A stretch of 19,255 nt of DNA from UBA10427 sp003500135 (GCA_963966275.1 CAWZYQ010000066.1:1-19255); one strand, 5' to 3'. Positions 7,432 to 15,415 are shown, counted from the first letter of the stretch. Notes: generated from the sequence alone by a model not told the origin. Translations and numbers: made by a program.

Positions 7432-9858
7432 CTAGTCAATATCGGTAAACTCGGAGGCAGATACTTCCTGATCATCCGGGTTCTTGATGTCGAATACTAC
7501 CTTATGCAATTGACCCGGAGTAAATTCAAATTTGCCCATACCGGCATATTCCTCATTTACGGGCATACCTTCATCCCGGCCGATATCAAAAGTTTCGTGA
7601 GCGGTGTAAGAACCATATACCGTCGCTGTAATATCCATTTCGCCCACCTTTTCGTCATTGATAAAGAGTTCGACAGTTGAAGGCCCATTCAATACAGGCT
7701 CTTTCATGGTGTGCTTTAATGTGATCTTTACATCTCCATAAGGGATTTTTACATTCCCGTCAAAATCATGCCAGTAAAGACCTAGTGTGGAGTAGCTGTA
7801 CCTTAGTTTGCCGTCCATAATAAACAGCGCCTGACCACCGATATGTTCACCCACGGCATAGATCACCCCTTCGGTAGTTTCATCGACGGTGACGTAGGCA
7901 TTTACCTCATAGTTCGTTGATTTGATCTCGGGGCCGGCCAGCTCAGGAACGCGGTAGACATTGGGTGTCAGCTCCCAGTGTTTTTTCCCAGCCCGCTGCG
8001 GATTGGATTCCGGTTGCAGCATTCTGCCCATAGAACCACCCACGGGGTATACATCGTACTTTTCTGCCTCTTCCCAGAATAGTTGCTCTAACTCTTTTAA
8101 TTTTTCAGGATACTGATCGGCCACATTCACCTGTTGAATCGGATCTTCTTCAATATAATACAATTCCCATTCGGTATTCAGGGGATCGAAATTTGCCATG
8201 GCTTCAGGATCCAATGACCATGGAATGCGATACGGTTTCCCGGCAAGTGTCCAACCATCATGATACAAACCCATGAAACCCAGCATTTCAAAATATTGGG
8301 TGGGATGGTTGGTTTTGGCATCTGCATTGTTCCATGCATAAGTGAGAGATTTTCCCGGATAAGGCTTTCTTTTCTGTCCGTTTACATAGTCGGGTGCGGG
8401 AACACCGGTAACCTCCAGGATGGTGGGCACAAGGTCGGTCACATTCTGGAATTGCCTGCGCCATTCACCTCTGGCCTTGATCGCTTTGGGATAACGTATG
8501 GCTGTGGCAGATATGGTCCCGCCAAAATGTGAGGCCATTTGCTTGGTCCACTGAAACGGGGTTGATGAGGCGTATGCCCAGGCAACTGAATAATGGTTGG
8601 CCATGTGTGGCCCTCCCCAGGCATCCAACCCGCCGAACTCTTCGAGCTTTTCCAGCTGCTGTTCCATAGTGAGTGGTGGAAATCCGTTCTGCATCAGAAG
8701 CTCAGAGAAGGTTCCTGTGGGGGTTCCTTCTGCCGTACAACCATTATCAGCAGTAAGATAAACGATCAGTGTATTATCCAACTCACCCATTTCCTCCAAA
8801 TGGCTGATAACCCGTCCGACATGATAATCAACATGTTCCAGGAAAGCGGCATTGACCTCCATCTGCCTGGCAAGGTATTTTTTTCCCTCTTCACTGAACG
8901 AATCCCATTCCGGAAGAACATCCGGCCAGTCGACCATTTCTGCATCTTCGGGAACTAACCCCAGTTTTTTCTGGCGCTCCAGCAATTGCGCCCTGTAGGC
9001 ATGCCATCCTTCATCGAATTGTCCTTTATACTTATCCCGCCACTCTTTGGGTACCTGGATCGGGGCGTGAACAGCGCCTGGCGTGTAATACATGAAGAAA
9101 GGATTATCCCTTAAGCCTTTCCAGTTGTCCAGCCACCTGATTGCCTGGTCGGCCATACCGTGTGAAATATGGAAGGTTGAGCCATCGGCGTTGGTTTTCG
9201 GGGTTTCAATGGCCGTCGTATTTTCATACAGCAGTGGTTTGAACTGATTGGTCTCACCTCCGAGGAAACCCCAGAAATATTCAAAACCCCATATGCCTGT
9301 TGGCCAGCTTTCAAAAGGACCCGCGGGAGAGGCTTCTTCCATGGGCGTATTGTGCCATTTACCAAAGGCTGCAGTGGCATAGCCATTGTCGGTTAGAATC
9401 TTAGCTATGGAAGGTGTGGTGTAATCAATCTGAGTATTATACCCAGGATACCCGGTGGCAAATTCGGAAATAATACCCGTACCTATCTGGTGAATGTTGT
9501 AACCGGTAAGCAAGGAACCACGGGTTGGTGAGCACACTGCCGCAACCGACATATGCGTATATCGAACCCCTTCATCGCCTATACGATCAAAGGCAGGTGT
9601 TTTCATGATGCCTCCAAATGAGGTGGTACTCGAATATCCGGCATCATCCAGCATGATGACCAGTACATTGGGGGCTCCCTCCGGAGCCTCGGGTTGCCCG
9701 ATAAAATCGGGTTTTGAATCTGCCAGGGTTTTGCCCTGCACGCCTTTCCATTCCGCATTTGGATAGGGAATGGCATTTTCATTTTTTGATGATTCCTTTT
9801 GGTCGCATGATGACAGCAGGAATACGAAAACGGTAGTAATAGTCAGTAGTGCTTTCAC
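7432..9858 (-). CDS. Arylsulfatase, S1 family, lipoprotein
   Basis: An 808-residue sulfate-ester hydrolase. It starts at GTG (9858); a stop lies five codons upstream and no ATG lies between. The N-terminus is a lipoprotein signal with lipobox Cys18 (FLLSSCDQ), so it is anchored to a membrane, probably facing the periplasm or surface. The core has the metal-binding pair Asp71-Asp72 (IMLDDAGYS) and CSPTR at 109-113, whose cysteine is converted to formylglycine. Further active-site residues are GKWH (Lys167, His169), HAP (His264), TADNG (Asp371, Asn372) and WTK (Lys439). Residues past about 660 form a beta-rich C-terminal domain, making it much longer than ~540-residue enzymes and similar to the ~790-residue arylsulfatase group. 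No formylglycine-generating enzyme, SusC/D pair or glycosidase is in the window. A stump of a paralogue lies downstream. The substrate is unknown. Confidence 0.95.
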   Translation of the reverse strand: MKALLTITTVFVFLLSSCDQKESSKNENAIPYPNAEWKGVQGKTLADSKPDFIGQPEAPEGAPNVLVIMLDDAGYSSTTSFGGIMKTPAFDRIGDEGVRYTHMSVAAVCSPTRGSLLTGYNIHQIGTGIISEFATGYPGYNTQIDYTTPSIAKILTDNGYATAAFGKWHNTPMEEASPAGPFESWPTGIWGFEYFWGFLGGETNQFKPLLYENTTAIETPKTNADGSTFHISHGMADQAIRWLDNWKGLRDNPFFMYYTPGAVHAPIQVPKEWRDKYKGQFDEGWHAYRAQLLERQKKLGLVPEDAEMVDWPDVLPEWDSFSEEGKKYLARQMEVNAAFLEHVDYHVGRVISHLEEMGELDNTLIVYLTADNGCTAEGTPTGTFSELLMQNGFPPLTMEQQLEKLEEFGGLDAWGGPHMANHYSVAWAYASSTPFQWTKQMASHFGGTISATAIRYPKAIKARGEWRRQFQNVTDLVPTILEVTGVPAPDYVNGQKRKPYPGKSLTYAWNNADAKTNHPTQYFEMLGFMGLYHDGWTLAGKPYRIPWSLDPEAMANFDPLNTEWELYYIEEDPIQQVNVADQYPEKLKELEQLFWEEAEKYDVYPVGGSMGRMLQPESNPQRAGKKHWELTPNVYRVPELAGPEIKSTNYEVNAYVTVDETTEGVIYAVGEHIGGQALFIMDGKLRYSYSTLGLYWHDFDGNVKIPYGDVKITLKHTMKEPVLNGPSTVELFINDEKVGEMDITATVYGSYTAHETFDIGRDEGMPVNEEYAGMGKFEFTPGQLHKVVFDIKNPDDQEVSASEFTDID

Positions 9859-10194
9859 GGTCTTTTGGTTTTATTACGATTATATTTTGTCAAATCATAT
9901 GATAAACCCACACTTGCAGCAGGGCTTACCTACCTGCTAAATTAAGTAATAAGACAGGGAGCTAATAGACAGCATTGTATAGTAGGATAGCCACAGGGAA
10001 TTGTTTTAACCTGAATCATGCATTAGCATTCTATTCCAAGTCCAAACTTTTTCAATATCAAGCATTTATGAACATTTTGGTACTCATCGTGATGGTTAAC
10101 CACGCCTCCGTGCCAAAATTGCTCTAAACACCTGATCTTATTGCATTTTGGGCTTACGTGACGAATCCTAATGCATGGTCCAGGTTTAACTGAT
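9859..10194. other. Intergenic region with a stem-loop at 10074-10119
   Basis: A 336-base gap with no supported gene. It holds a nested inverted repeat: ATTTTGGTAC (10074-10083) pairs with GTGCCAAAAT (10110-10119) with one G-T wobble, and inside it CGTG pairs with CACG around the palindrome TGGTTAACCA (10093-10102). A separate 10-bp palindrome, ATCATATGAT, lies at 9894-9903, about 35 bases upstream of the sulfatase start, where an operator could sit. The large hairpin is about 76 bases past the TetR stop and has no clear U-tract. Confidence 0.5.
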
Positions 10195-10773
10195 TTATTT
10201 AACCGTGGCGTAGAGATCGGTTTTCAAAAAACTCCGGACGCTTTCCAGTATTTCTTCCGCATGGTGGCGAAGGGTGTTTTCCGACAGGTCATGGGGGTCC
10301 AGCCGCGAATACCAGGCCTCTCCAACAGTAATCCATAAATTTAGCAACTCACTCTCCGGGGCTTGCAAATGAAAATGGTCGGCAAATAGTTGTAGGGCAA
10401 AAGACTTCGCAGTGCTTTCGTAGGATTTTATAAATATATAATTAAAGTCGGCGATTTGGCGATGGCGGAACACCTGGAGATTAAAGCGCAGTTCAACAGG
10501 ATACTCTGACAGAAGTTGATATAAATCGGGAAAAAGTTTATGGCATTTGGCCTTTCCAACCTCGCTGAACTGCTCGCATATCTGCCAGTGCATCTTTAAA
10601 AGATCGTGAATAAACAAGTCCAGGTCGCCGAAGTGGTGGTAAAAGGATGCCCTTGAGGCGCCAATCACCTTGCTGATGTGATTAATACTCAGTTGATCCG
10701 GCCCGTGTTCCGCAAATTGCCGGTAGCCTTCTTCAAGCCATCTTTCGCGCCCGATGTGGGTAATGGTTGACAT
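10195..10773 (-). CDS. TetR/AcrR-family transcriptional regulator
   Basis: A 192-residue protein. The N-terminal DNA-binding domain is typical: GYRQFAEHGPDQLSINHISK, then VIGASRASFYHHFGDLDLFI, with the recognition helix around residues 38-48. The helical C-terminal part, rich in aromatic residues and histidine (HWQICEQF, FRHRQIADFNYIF, WITVGEAWYSRL), would bind an unknown ligand. The start is an ATG at 10773. The alpha/beta hydrolase gene lies 204 bases upstream on the same strand and the sulfatase downstream. Regulation of either is possible, but no operator shared by both is evident. Confidence 0.9.
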   Translation of the reverse strand: MSTITHIGRERWLEEGYRQFAEHGPDQLSINHISKVIGASRASFYHHFGDLDLFIHDLLKMHWQICEQFSEVGKAKCHKLFPDLYQLLSEYPVELRFNLQVFRHRQIADFNYIFIKSYESTAKSFALQLFADHFHLQAPESELLNLWITVGEAWYSRLDPHDLSENTLRHHAEEILESVRSFLKTDLYATVK

Positions 10774-10977
10774 CTCTTTATTTCATTCTTGTAAAGCAGT
10801 TCACTATTCAAACGAATTCCTGCCCTTTCCGGCAATTTCGAAGAATCACAATTCAACACCGAAGCAGATATTGCTAAAATCATATTTCAACAATTCAAGA
10901 TGGTTAAATCAAGGGTTAAATACAAATCAGAATGGGTAAAGGTTGTTTTAATGGATCTCAAGTATGGGGTCAAACCA

Positions 10978-12222
10978 TCAGATCATTCCCGAAGCCTGGT
11001 CACCAATACTTAATTGCCCGCTGAACCAGGTACGCAGGCTTTGGTAAACCTCATCACTATTGAGCAGGTCCAAATGTTTGGTTTGATATACCGTTTTGCA
11101 GTTTTCTTTGGCAAAATTCAGGGTGTACCTGGAGTCTTTTTGGCGTCCCAGCGCACTTTCGACCGGTACAAGGCCGTCCCCCAGCAGGTGATTGTTCAGC
11201 AGGTTTTCCCGCCGGCCCATGCAGGCGGCAACGGCATAGCATTTCACATACTCGGGCAGGTCGATGTGGAACTTTTTCTGAGCGTAGTTTTTAAAGCGGT
11301 CATTCCCTTTCCAGTTTTCTTCGACTACATTGCCAAACCTTAGATCTGTAATGCCCGCACTCCTAACCGACCCCAGCCTTGAAAAGGGTTTGACATAGGG
11401 GTGCACCTCCAAAAGCCGGTGGACGTGATGGCCGATCTTTTCCAGCGGTGCGCCAAAATGCGGGGTACCCAGAAAGACCATTTTATTTATATGATTAGGC
11501 CAGGTTTTATCGTCCTGCTGACCATAATAAATCGCACTTCGGGCAACGAGTCCGCCCATGCTATGGGTCAAAAAAGTTATGCTTTCAATGGGCACCGGCC
11601 ATTTACTGATGAGCTTTTCCATTTGTTCACTCAGCATCCGGCCATTGTCTGAAATGTGCAAGCCGCTGTTATATCTCAGATAAAGCGGGGTCAGGTTGAA
11701 CTCGGAGGCTAACTTATCGCCGTGGTTGTGGCCTTTGCGGTTCCACTGAACATCATTCATACACAGGCCGTGAAGCATCAGCAGCAAATGACCGTTTAGC
11801 TTCGGGTATGTTTCAAGGCTTATGGAATGAAGTGAAAGTGGCTCATCCTGGTATCTGATCTGCATAGGCGTGGCCAGTGGATTGTGATTGGCCTGCAAAT
11901 AATCGCCTACAATGCCATTTGTTATGGCCAGCGCTTCCTCCTTTTTGGCAAAAGAAATCCCGGTTTCCTGATGGGGGCGCCAAAGGTTCAGGATATGGTC
12001 AAGGCCATGCCCAACGAAGCGGGAGATGTGTTTCACACTGAAGAAGACCAGACCTGAAATCCCTCTTATCATCCGATGTATCGGGGTGTGAGGTAAAGCA
12101 GTAGGTTGTACGATGCTGTGATGGGCCTTTTCGGTCATATCCGTCACCTGGATAGTGGCATGGGTGAGCAGGCTGACCATGCCCCTTAGTTCAGAAGTGC
12201 GAATAGATGATTTTTTGGGCAT
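10978..12222 (-). CDS. Alpha/beta hydrolase, PGAP1/lipase-like
   Basis: 414 residues from the ATG at 12222 (MPKKSSIRTSELRG). A GTG 26 codons upstream is open but adds an unlikely basic stretch. The first ~100 residues (VTDMTEKAHHSIVQ, RGISGLVFFSVKHISRFVG) form amphipathic helices seen before the catalytic domain in a group of bacterial esterases, and may bind membranes. The catalytic domain starts with LLLMLHGL (oxyanion HG at 151-152), has the nucleophile elbow THSMGG with Ser221, then GTPHFGAP, GDGLVP with Asp349 and KHLDLL with His383. The order and spacing support an active Ser-Asp-His triad. No signal peptide is seen. The likely substrate is a lipid or other ester; specificity is unknown. 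A TetR gene follows. Confidence 0.9.
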   Translation of the reverse strand: MPKKSSIRTSELRGMVSLLTHATIQVTDMTEKAHHSIVQPTALPHTPIHRMIRGISGLVFFSVKHISRFVGHGLDHILNLWRPHQETGISFAKKEEALAITNGIVGDYLQANHNPLATPMQIRYQDEPLSLHSISLETYPKLNGHLLLMLHGLCMNDVQWNRKGHNHGDKLASEFNLTPLYLRYNSGLHISDNGRMLSEQMEKLISKWPVPIESITFLTHSMGGLVARSAIYYGQQDDKTWPNHINKMVFLGTPHFGAPLEKIGHHVHRLLEVHPYVKPFSRLGSVRSAGITDLRFGNVVEENWKGNDRFKNYAQKKFHIDLPEYVKCYAVAACMGRRENLLNNHLLGDGLVPVESALGRQKDSRYTLNFAKENCKTVYQTKHLDLLNSDEVYQSLRTWFSGQLSIGDQASGMI

Positions 12223-12498
12223 GGGCTTTTTTGTTATAATTATCCTAACGGCGCGAACACCCGCTTCGTTGCTTTTTTGTTGCAGAGGGCCACTCCGCAC
12301 CCTTATACCCCGGTTTTGTGACTTTGCAAACCAGTATGATCATTAGATTTAAATGGTTTCTTTATGTTATAATATTGTTAATCCACATATGAGCCGACCC
12401 TCATGCTCCAAATGCAAATGCCTGTAATTTTATTTAAGGCAAACGTCAGGGCCTCCGCATGGGACAATTCTACCGTAATGGTTTATGTTCCTCGATTG

Positions 12499-12555
12499 GA
12501 GCGTTACAAACGCTCTTCTCCGGGCATCTGCATGGCACATGCAGATGAAAAGAAG
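12499..12555. repeat. Dispersed double-hairpin repeat, copy C (best preserved)
   Basis: Two perfect adjacent hairpins. The first is GAGCGTT, loop ACA, AACGCTC (12499-12515). The second has 9-bp arms CATCTGCAT (12525-12533) and ATGCAGATG (12539-12547) around a 5-base loop. GAAAAGAAG follows. It lies in the 364-base gap between the hydrolase start (12222) and the stop of the lipoprotein gene at 12587, about 40 bases past that stop. The rest of the gap (12223-12498) shows no gene. Confidence 0.75.
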
Positions 12556-12586
12556 CATAAAATGTTCGGTTTCACCGAGGCTTAAT

Positions 12587-13189
12587 TTATAACCACCCTC
12601 TAAGTCTTAATTGGAGAGTTTCTACATCACAACTGGGACATTTCTTTTTTAATTCGACAAAATATTTTGATATGCATTCATCATAGTTTTCACCTGTATC
12701 GCATCGCATACTTAATGCCCCGCCCAAATGTTCAGCCCAATTTGAATAGGAAAAATAGTGATCGTTGATAAAGCAATTTTCTTTGTTGGTATAGGAAAAA
12801 AATTCTTGAGTATGCTCTTCGAATACGAACCTGTAAGTAGTGTGAATTGCCAAATCTGCCAGTGCACCATCTGTTTTGTCCATTAATTTGCTTACTAGAA
12901 CAAAATAAAAAGGACGCACTTCATCGGGTTTGGAGTTCAATTCATTAAAAACCTTAGTGGTTGCATCATCATCTGTAGGCTTCCTTTCACCTTTCCAGAA
13001 TTCAATAGCCTCCTTTGAAACACTATCGTGCATCAAATAATAATCTAGTTTACAGTCAACATTTGGTAGGTCATCCTTTGATAGTTTTGCTTCAGGTTCA
13101 ACTTCGGTTATTCCACTTGTTGATTGATCTTTTTCCTTAGGCGTTGCACAGGAAATCATGATTAAAATGAATAGAAAATGGACTCTCAT
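12587..13189 (-). CDS. Putative lipoprotein, unknown function
   Basis: A 200-residue protein with a short lipoprotein signal (MRVHFLFILIMISCATP, lipid-attachment Cys14). A charged, low-complexity linker follows (about 18-42), then a globular region with VDCKLDYYLMHDS, VRPFYFVLVSKLMDKTDGAL and HTQEFFSYTNKENCF. The C-terminus is cysteine-rich (RCDTG, DECISKYF, KKCPSCD), which suggests disulfides outside the cytoplasm. I recall similar lipoproteins from Bacteroidota but no function. The coding sequence is AT-rich, like the island to its right. A double-hairpin repeat follows its stop, and a broken small membrane-protein gene lies 75 bases upstream. Confidence 0.7.
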   Translation of the reverse strand: MRVHFLFILIMISCATPKEKDQSTSGITEVEPEAKLSKDDLPNVDCKLDYYLMHDSVSKEAIEFWKGERKPTDDDATTKVFNELNSKPDEVRPFYFVLVSKLMDKTDGALADLAIHTTYRFVFEEHTQEFFSYTNKENCFINDHYFSYSNWAEHLGGALSMRCDTGENYDECISKYFVELKKKCPSCDVETLQLRLRGWL

Positions 13190-13264
13190 GTATTTAATTT
13201 TGTATTATCCGATTTATTATGAAAATCATTTTTAATTGATTAAATGAATCTCAAGAACACTATA

Positions 13265-13588
13265 CTAAACAAATATGCCAGCCATAAAAAATGAAATCAA
13301 AAAGAAGTAGAACAAATATAATATTTGAATGACTTTATTGCCCACATCTTTTAAGGACTTAAATTCCTCCTCCATTTCTTTGTTTCGAAAAAACATGGGG
13401 GATAAAAGCTCAAATAATTAATATGGATTAATTTGAGATTGGGGTTCTTTTTCATTCATTAATTCAACTTGCTCTTGTAGAATAAAAATATATTTAAAAT
13501 GATAGAAAATCTCCATAAAAATAATAATAAGTGAAGTAATGATTGAAATAAACATAGTCATGCCTAAAAAAATAGCTTTGAAGTCCAT
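13265..13588 (-). pseudogene. Small two-TM membrane protein split by an in-frame TAA
   Basis: From the ATG at 13588 the frame gives 56 residues with one TM (MDFKAIFLGMTMFISIITSL continuing hydrophobic to about 30), then a polar stretch ELMNEKEPQSQINPY and a TAA at 13418-13420. The same frame continues without shift as LFELLSPMFFRNKEMEEEFK, then a second TM (ILYLFYFFLISFFMAGIFV) and a TAG at 13265-13267. TM, charged middle, TM in one frame reads like one ~107-residue protein with a nonsense codon at position 57. Alternatives are two separate mini-proteins, the second starting at ATG 13396, or a sequencing error (one base turns CAA into TAA). No named family is recognised. Confidence 0.5.
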
Positions 13589-14056
13589 AACTGTCGTATT
13601 GTTTCTACTACGCCAATTTAGTGATCATTTCTTTAAGCGAAACCATTTTCAAACCATCAATTAATCAAATACTAAGAATTTATAAACTAATTTTCACATC
13701 TTCACATAATCTTCAACTCGCTGGTATCGAATCACCAAATAATATCATACGCGATGTTTTTGTGTCCCCACAAACCATTTATAAACATTCTTACAGGTAC
13801 GACAGGTATGTTCAACTTGATATCGAACAAAAGGCCTGTGCAAAGGGGCATTTATCCAGGCTAACTGAAAGGCGATTTATAGGTGTTGTGTTGTAAGCTT
13901 TTTCTGACTTGTCAGAGTTTTGCTTCGAGTTTCGGTTTGTGAGGGTAAAAACCGAGGTGTTTTTCTTTGGCAGGACATATGTTCACTAAAACAAGTACCG
14001 TTTATATGTATAAGCCTTCATTTTTTATATATTTAAGTAAGCATCATCAAGACATT
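13589..14056. other. Long gap with two consecutive hairpins
   Basis: 468 bases with no gene I can support; a GTG-started 91-codon frame exists at 13621-13896 but looks random. Near its right end are two adjacent inverted repeats: TCTGAC (13903-13908) with GTCAGA (13911-13916), and TCGGTTT (13932-13938) with AAACCGA (13949-13955). The second is followed on the plus strand by a T-rich run (GGTGTTTTTCTTT), the layout of an intrinsic terminator or 5' leader upstream of the YcxB-like gene. Confidence 0.4.
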
Positions 14057-14518
14057 ATGACCATATTATCGCATATCACCCTGAAAGAATACCGTCGGTT
14101 CATTATTTCCAAACTGATGAAATCGCCATCCGTTATATTTATTTCCCTGGTAGGTCTGGCGCTTGTCATTTATTACTTTGCCGATCCACAATTTGGTTTG
14201 TTTTACCTTTTCGCCGGGGTTCTTTTTTTAAGTTACCCCATTATCACCATATCATCAACCGGAAAAGCTTATAAACGCAATAAACGCATCCACGAAAAAA
14301 TCACCTTTCAATTAAACAATGAGAGCCTGGAACTATCCGGGCAAACCTTTACATCTTCCTACCAGTGGGATCAAATCAAAAAGGTGGTCGAGACCAAAAA
14401 ATATTTTCTGATTCATGCCGGTATTACCGTATTGACCATGATCAATAAAGCCCAAATCGACGAAGTCAGGGTTAGTGAATTCCGGAAATTTTTTTATGAA
14501 AAAGGGAAGTTGAGGTAG
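14057..14518 (+). CDS. YcxB-like membrane protein
   Basis: A 153-residue protein from the ATG at 14057 (MTILSHITLKEYRRF). Earlier in-frame starts add a segment unlike family members. The layout matches YcxB-like proteins: a short N-terminal strand and helix ending in RRFIISKLM, two TM segments (about 25-42 and 48-66), a basic helix (GKAYKRNKRIHEKITFQL), and a C-terminal beta domain with LNNESLELSGQTF, YQWDQIKKVVETKKYFLI and VLTMINKAQIDE. The role of this family is unknown. It stands alone on the plus strand, and is the only intact gene between 13200 and 15600. Confidence 0.75.
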   Translation: MTILSHITLKEYRRFIISKLMKSPSVIFISLVGLALVIYYFADPQFGLFYLFAGVLFLSYPIITISSTGKAYKRNKRIHEKITFQLNNESLELSGQTFTSSYQWDQIKKVVETKKYFLIHAGITVLTMINKAQIDEVRVSEFRKFFYEKGKLR

Positions 14519-14662
14519 AATTCCAAAGACTATGATTTCTTATCATTTGATCTGTGTTATACAATACTTCAAGAAAAGGAATTATTGATGTGTTAAAAAG
14601 TAGCATTAAACTCATTATTGAGACTATATTTTCGTGATAACTAAAATTTTATTACAATCTAC

Positions 14663-14902
14663 TCAGCAGAATAATGTGAAAACAACCTCAATAAATTGAA
14701 AGAATATGCCAAACAATATAAATATCACTCCTACTGTCATATAGGTATTCTTTTTGTTAGAAATTCTTTGTTCATTAATGTGTGATTTAGCCTTACCACC
14801 GTCTAATTAATAGGAATTCAAAGGGGAGTTTAAATAGACTATAAGAACTCCAATAAAGTTAAATACTAAGCCAATGGTACTAAATATAAATTCACAAATC
14901 AT
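14663..14902 (-). pseudogene. Second small two-TM membrane protein split by an in-frame TAA
   Basis: The ATG at 14902 opens MICEFIFSTIGLVFNFIGVL and continues IVYLNSPLNSY (one TM), then a TAA at 14807-14809 (codon 32). In the same frame comes LDGGKAKSHINEQRISNKKN, then TYMTVGVIFILFGIFFQFIE (second TM) and a TGA at 14663-14665. The whole, about 79 residues, resembles small Bacteroidota membrane proteins in which TM1, a polar loop with a basic run, and a TM2 of the form GxxFxxxGFxxQFI follow one another. One base change (CAA to TAA) would explain the interruption. It is AT-rich, with no close partner gene. Confidence 0.5.
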
Positions 14903-15005
14903 TGAAAAAACTTGATTTATTTTAAAAATTCCAATATTTCAATCAAAAACTAATATATTTTCAATGACTACTTCTTTTTAGGAAGTTTGTAATTCTTCTT
15001 TGCCA

Positions 15006-15158
15006 TCATTGAAATAATTGAATTATGAAAGGTAATATATTATATTTTAGAATATCTCTTCCTCTTAGTTCGTTACGCCAATTCTCGTTTTTTAGAGATT
15101 CTGAATATTTATCAATTAATTCTTTTTCCAAAGTTCTTAAATCATTAAGATAAGACAT
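15006..15158 (-). CDS. Possible 50-residue small protein
   Basis: The ATG at 15158 encodes MSYLNDLRTLEKELIDKYSE, a charged helix, then NWRNELRGRDILKYNILPFI and IQLFQ before a TGA. The composition is protein-like (amphipathic helix, Lys/Glu-rich), but it is short and unrecognised. Its start is 2 bases from the edge of the 21-bp repeat array, so any promoter would have to lie inside the array. The stop overlaps an ATG in another frame (CAATGATGG) that reads MMAKKNYKLPKKK, so it could also be the remains of a frameshifted gene. Confidence 0.3.
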   Translation of the reverse strand: MSYLNDLRTLEKELIDKYSESLKNENWRNELRGRDILKYNILPFIIQLFQ

Positions 15159-15159
15159 T

Positions 15160-15390
15160 CTAACACCCCGGGGGCTTCAACTATCACGCCCGGTAACATT
15201 TCTAACACGCCGGGCGCTTCAACTATCACGCCCGGTAACATTTCTAACACGCCGGGCGCTTCAACTATCACGCCCGGCGCTCCAACTATCACGCCGGGTG
15301 ATATATCTAACACGCCCGGCGCTTCAACTATCACGCCCGGTAATATTTCTAACACGCCCGGCGCTCCAACTATCACGCCCGGTAACATTT
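15160..15390. repeat. GC-rich 21-bp minisatellite, 11 units
   Basis: Eleven contiguous units of exactly 21 bp. Each begins CTAACAC or CTATCAC and carries a near-palindromic core CGCCSGGCG or CGCCCGGTAA. Two unit types (ending CGCTTCAA/CGCTCCAA, and TAACATTT or close variants) mostly alternate, giving a 42-bp higher-order period; the pattern breaks once, at units 6-7. The length is a multiple of three, so reading frames stay open through it on both strands, but I do not regard these as genes. It is strikingly GC-rich inside AT-rich DNA. Confidence 0.9.
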
Positions 15391-15415
15391 CTAACCCTCA
15401 AGGTGAGGCATCCAA

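Noticed and set aside
13621..13896. GTG-started 91-codon plus-strand frame
   Set aside because: No recognisable domain, an unusual start and random-looking composition. The following hairpin with T-tract is the only hint of transcription.
3466..14902. Stop-codon reassignment or general readthrough
   Set aside because: Intact genes here end normally at TAA, TAG and TGA, and the broken genes also contain frameshifts, so decay or sequence error is simpler.
15137..15388. 83-codon minus-strand frame with a repeated PGVIVEAPGVLE pattern
   Set aside because: It is the mechanical translation of the 21-bp minisatellite, whose unit length is divisible by three. There is no signal, domain or conserved end.
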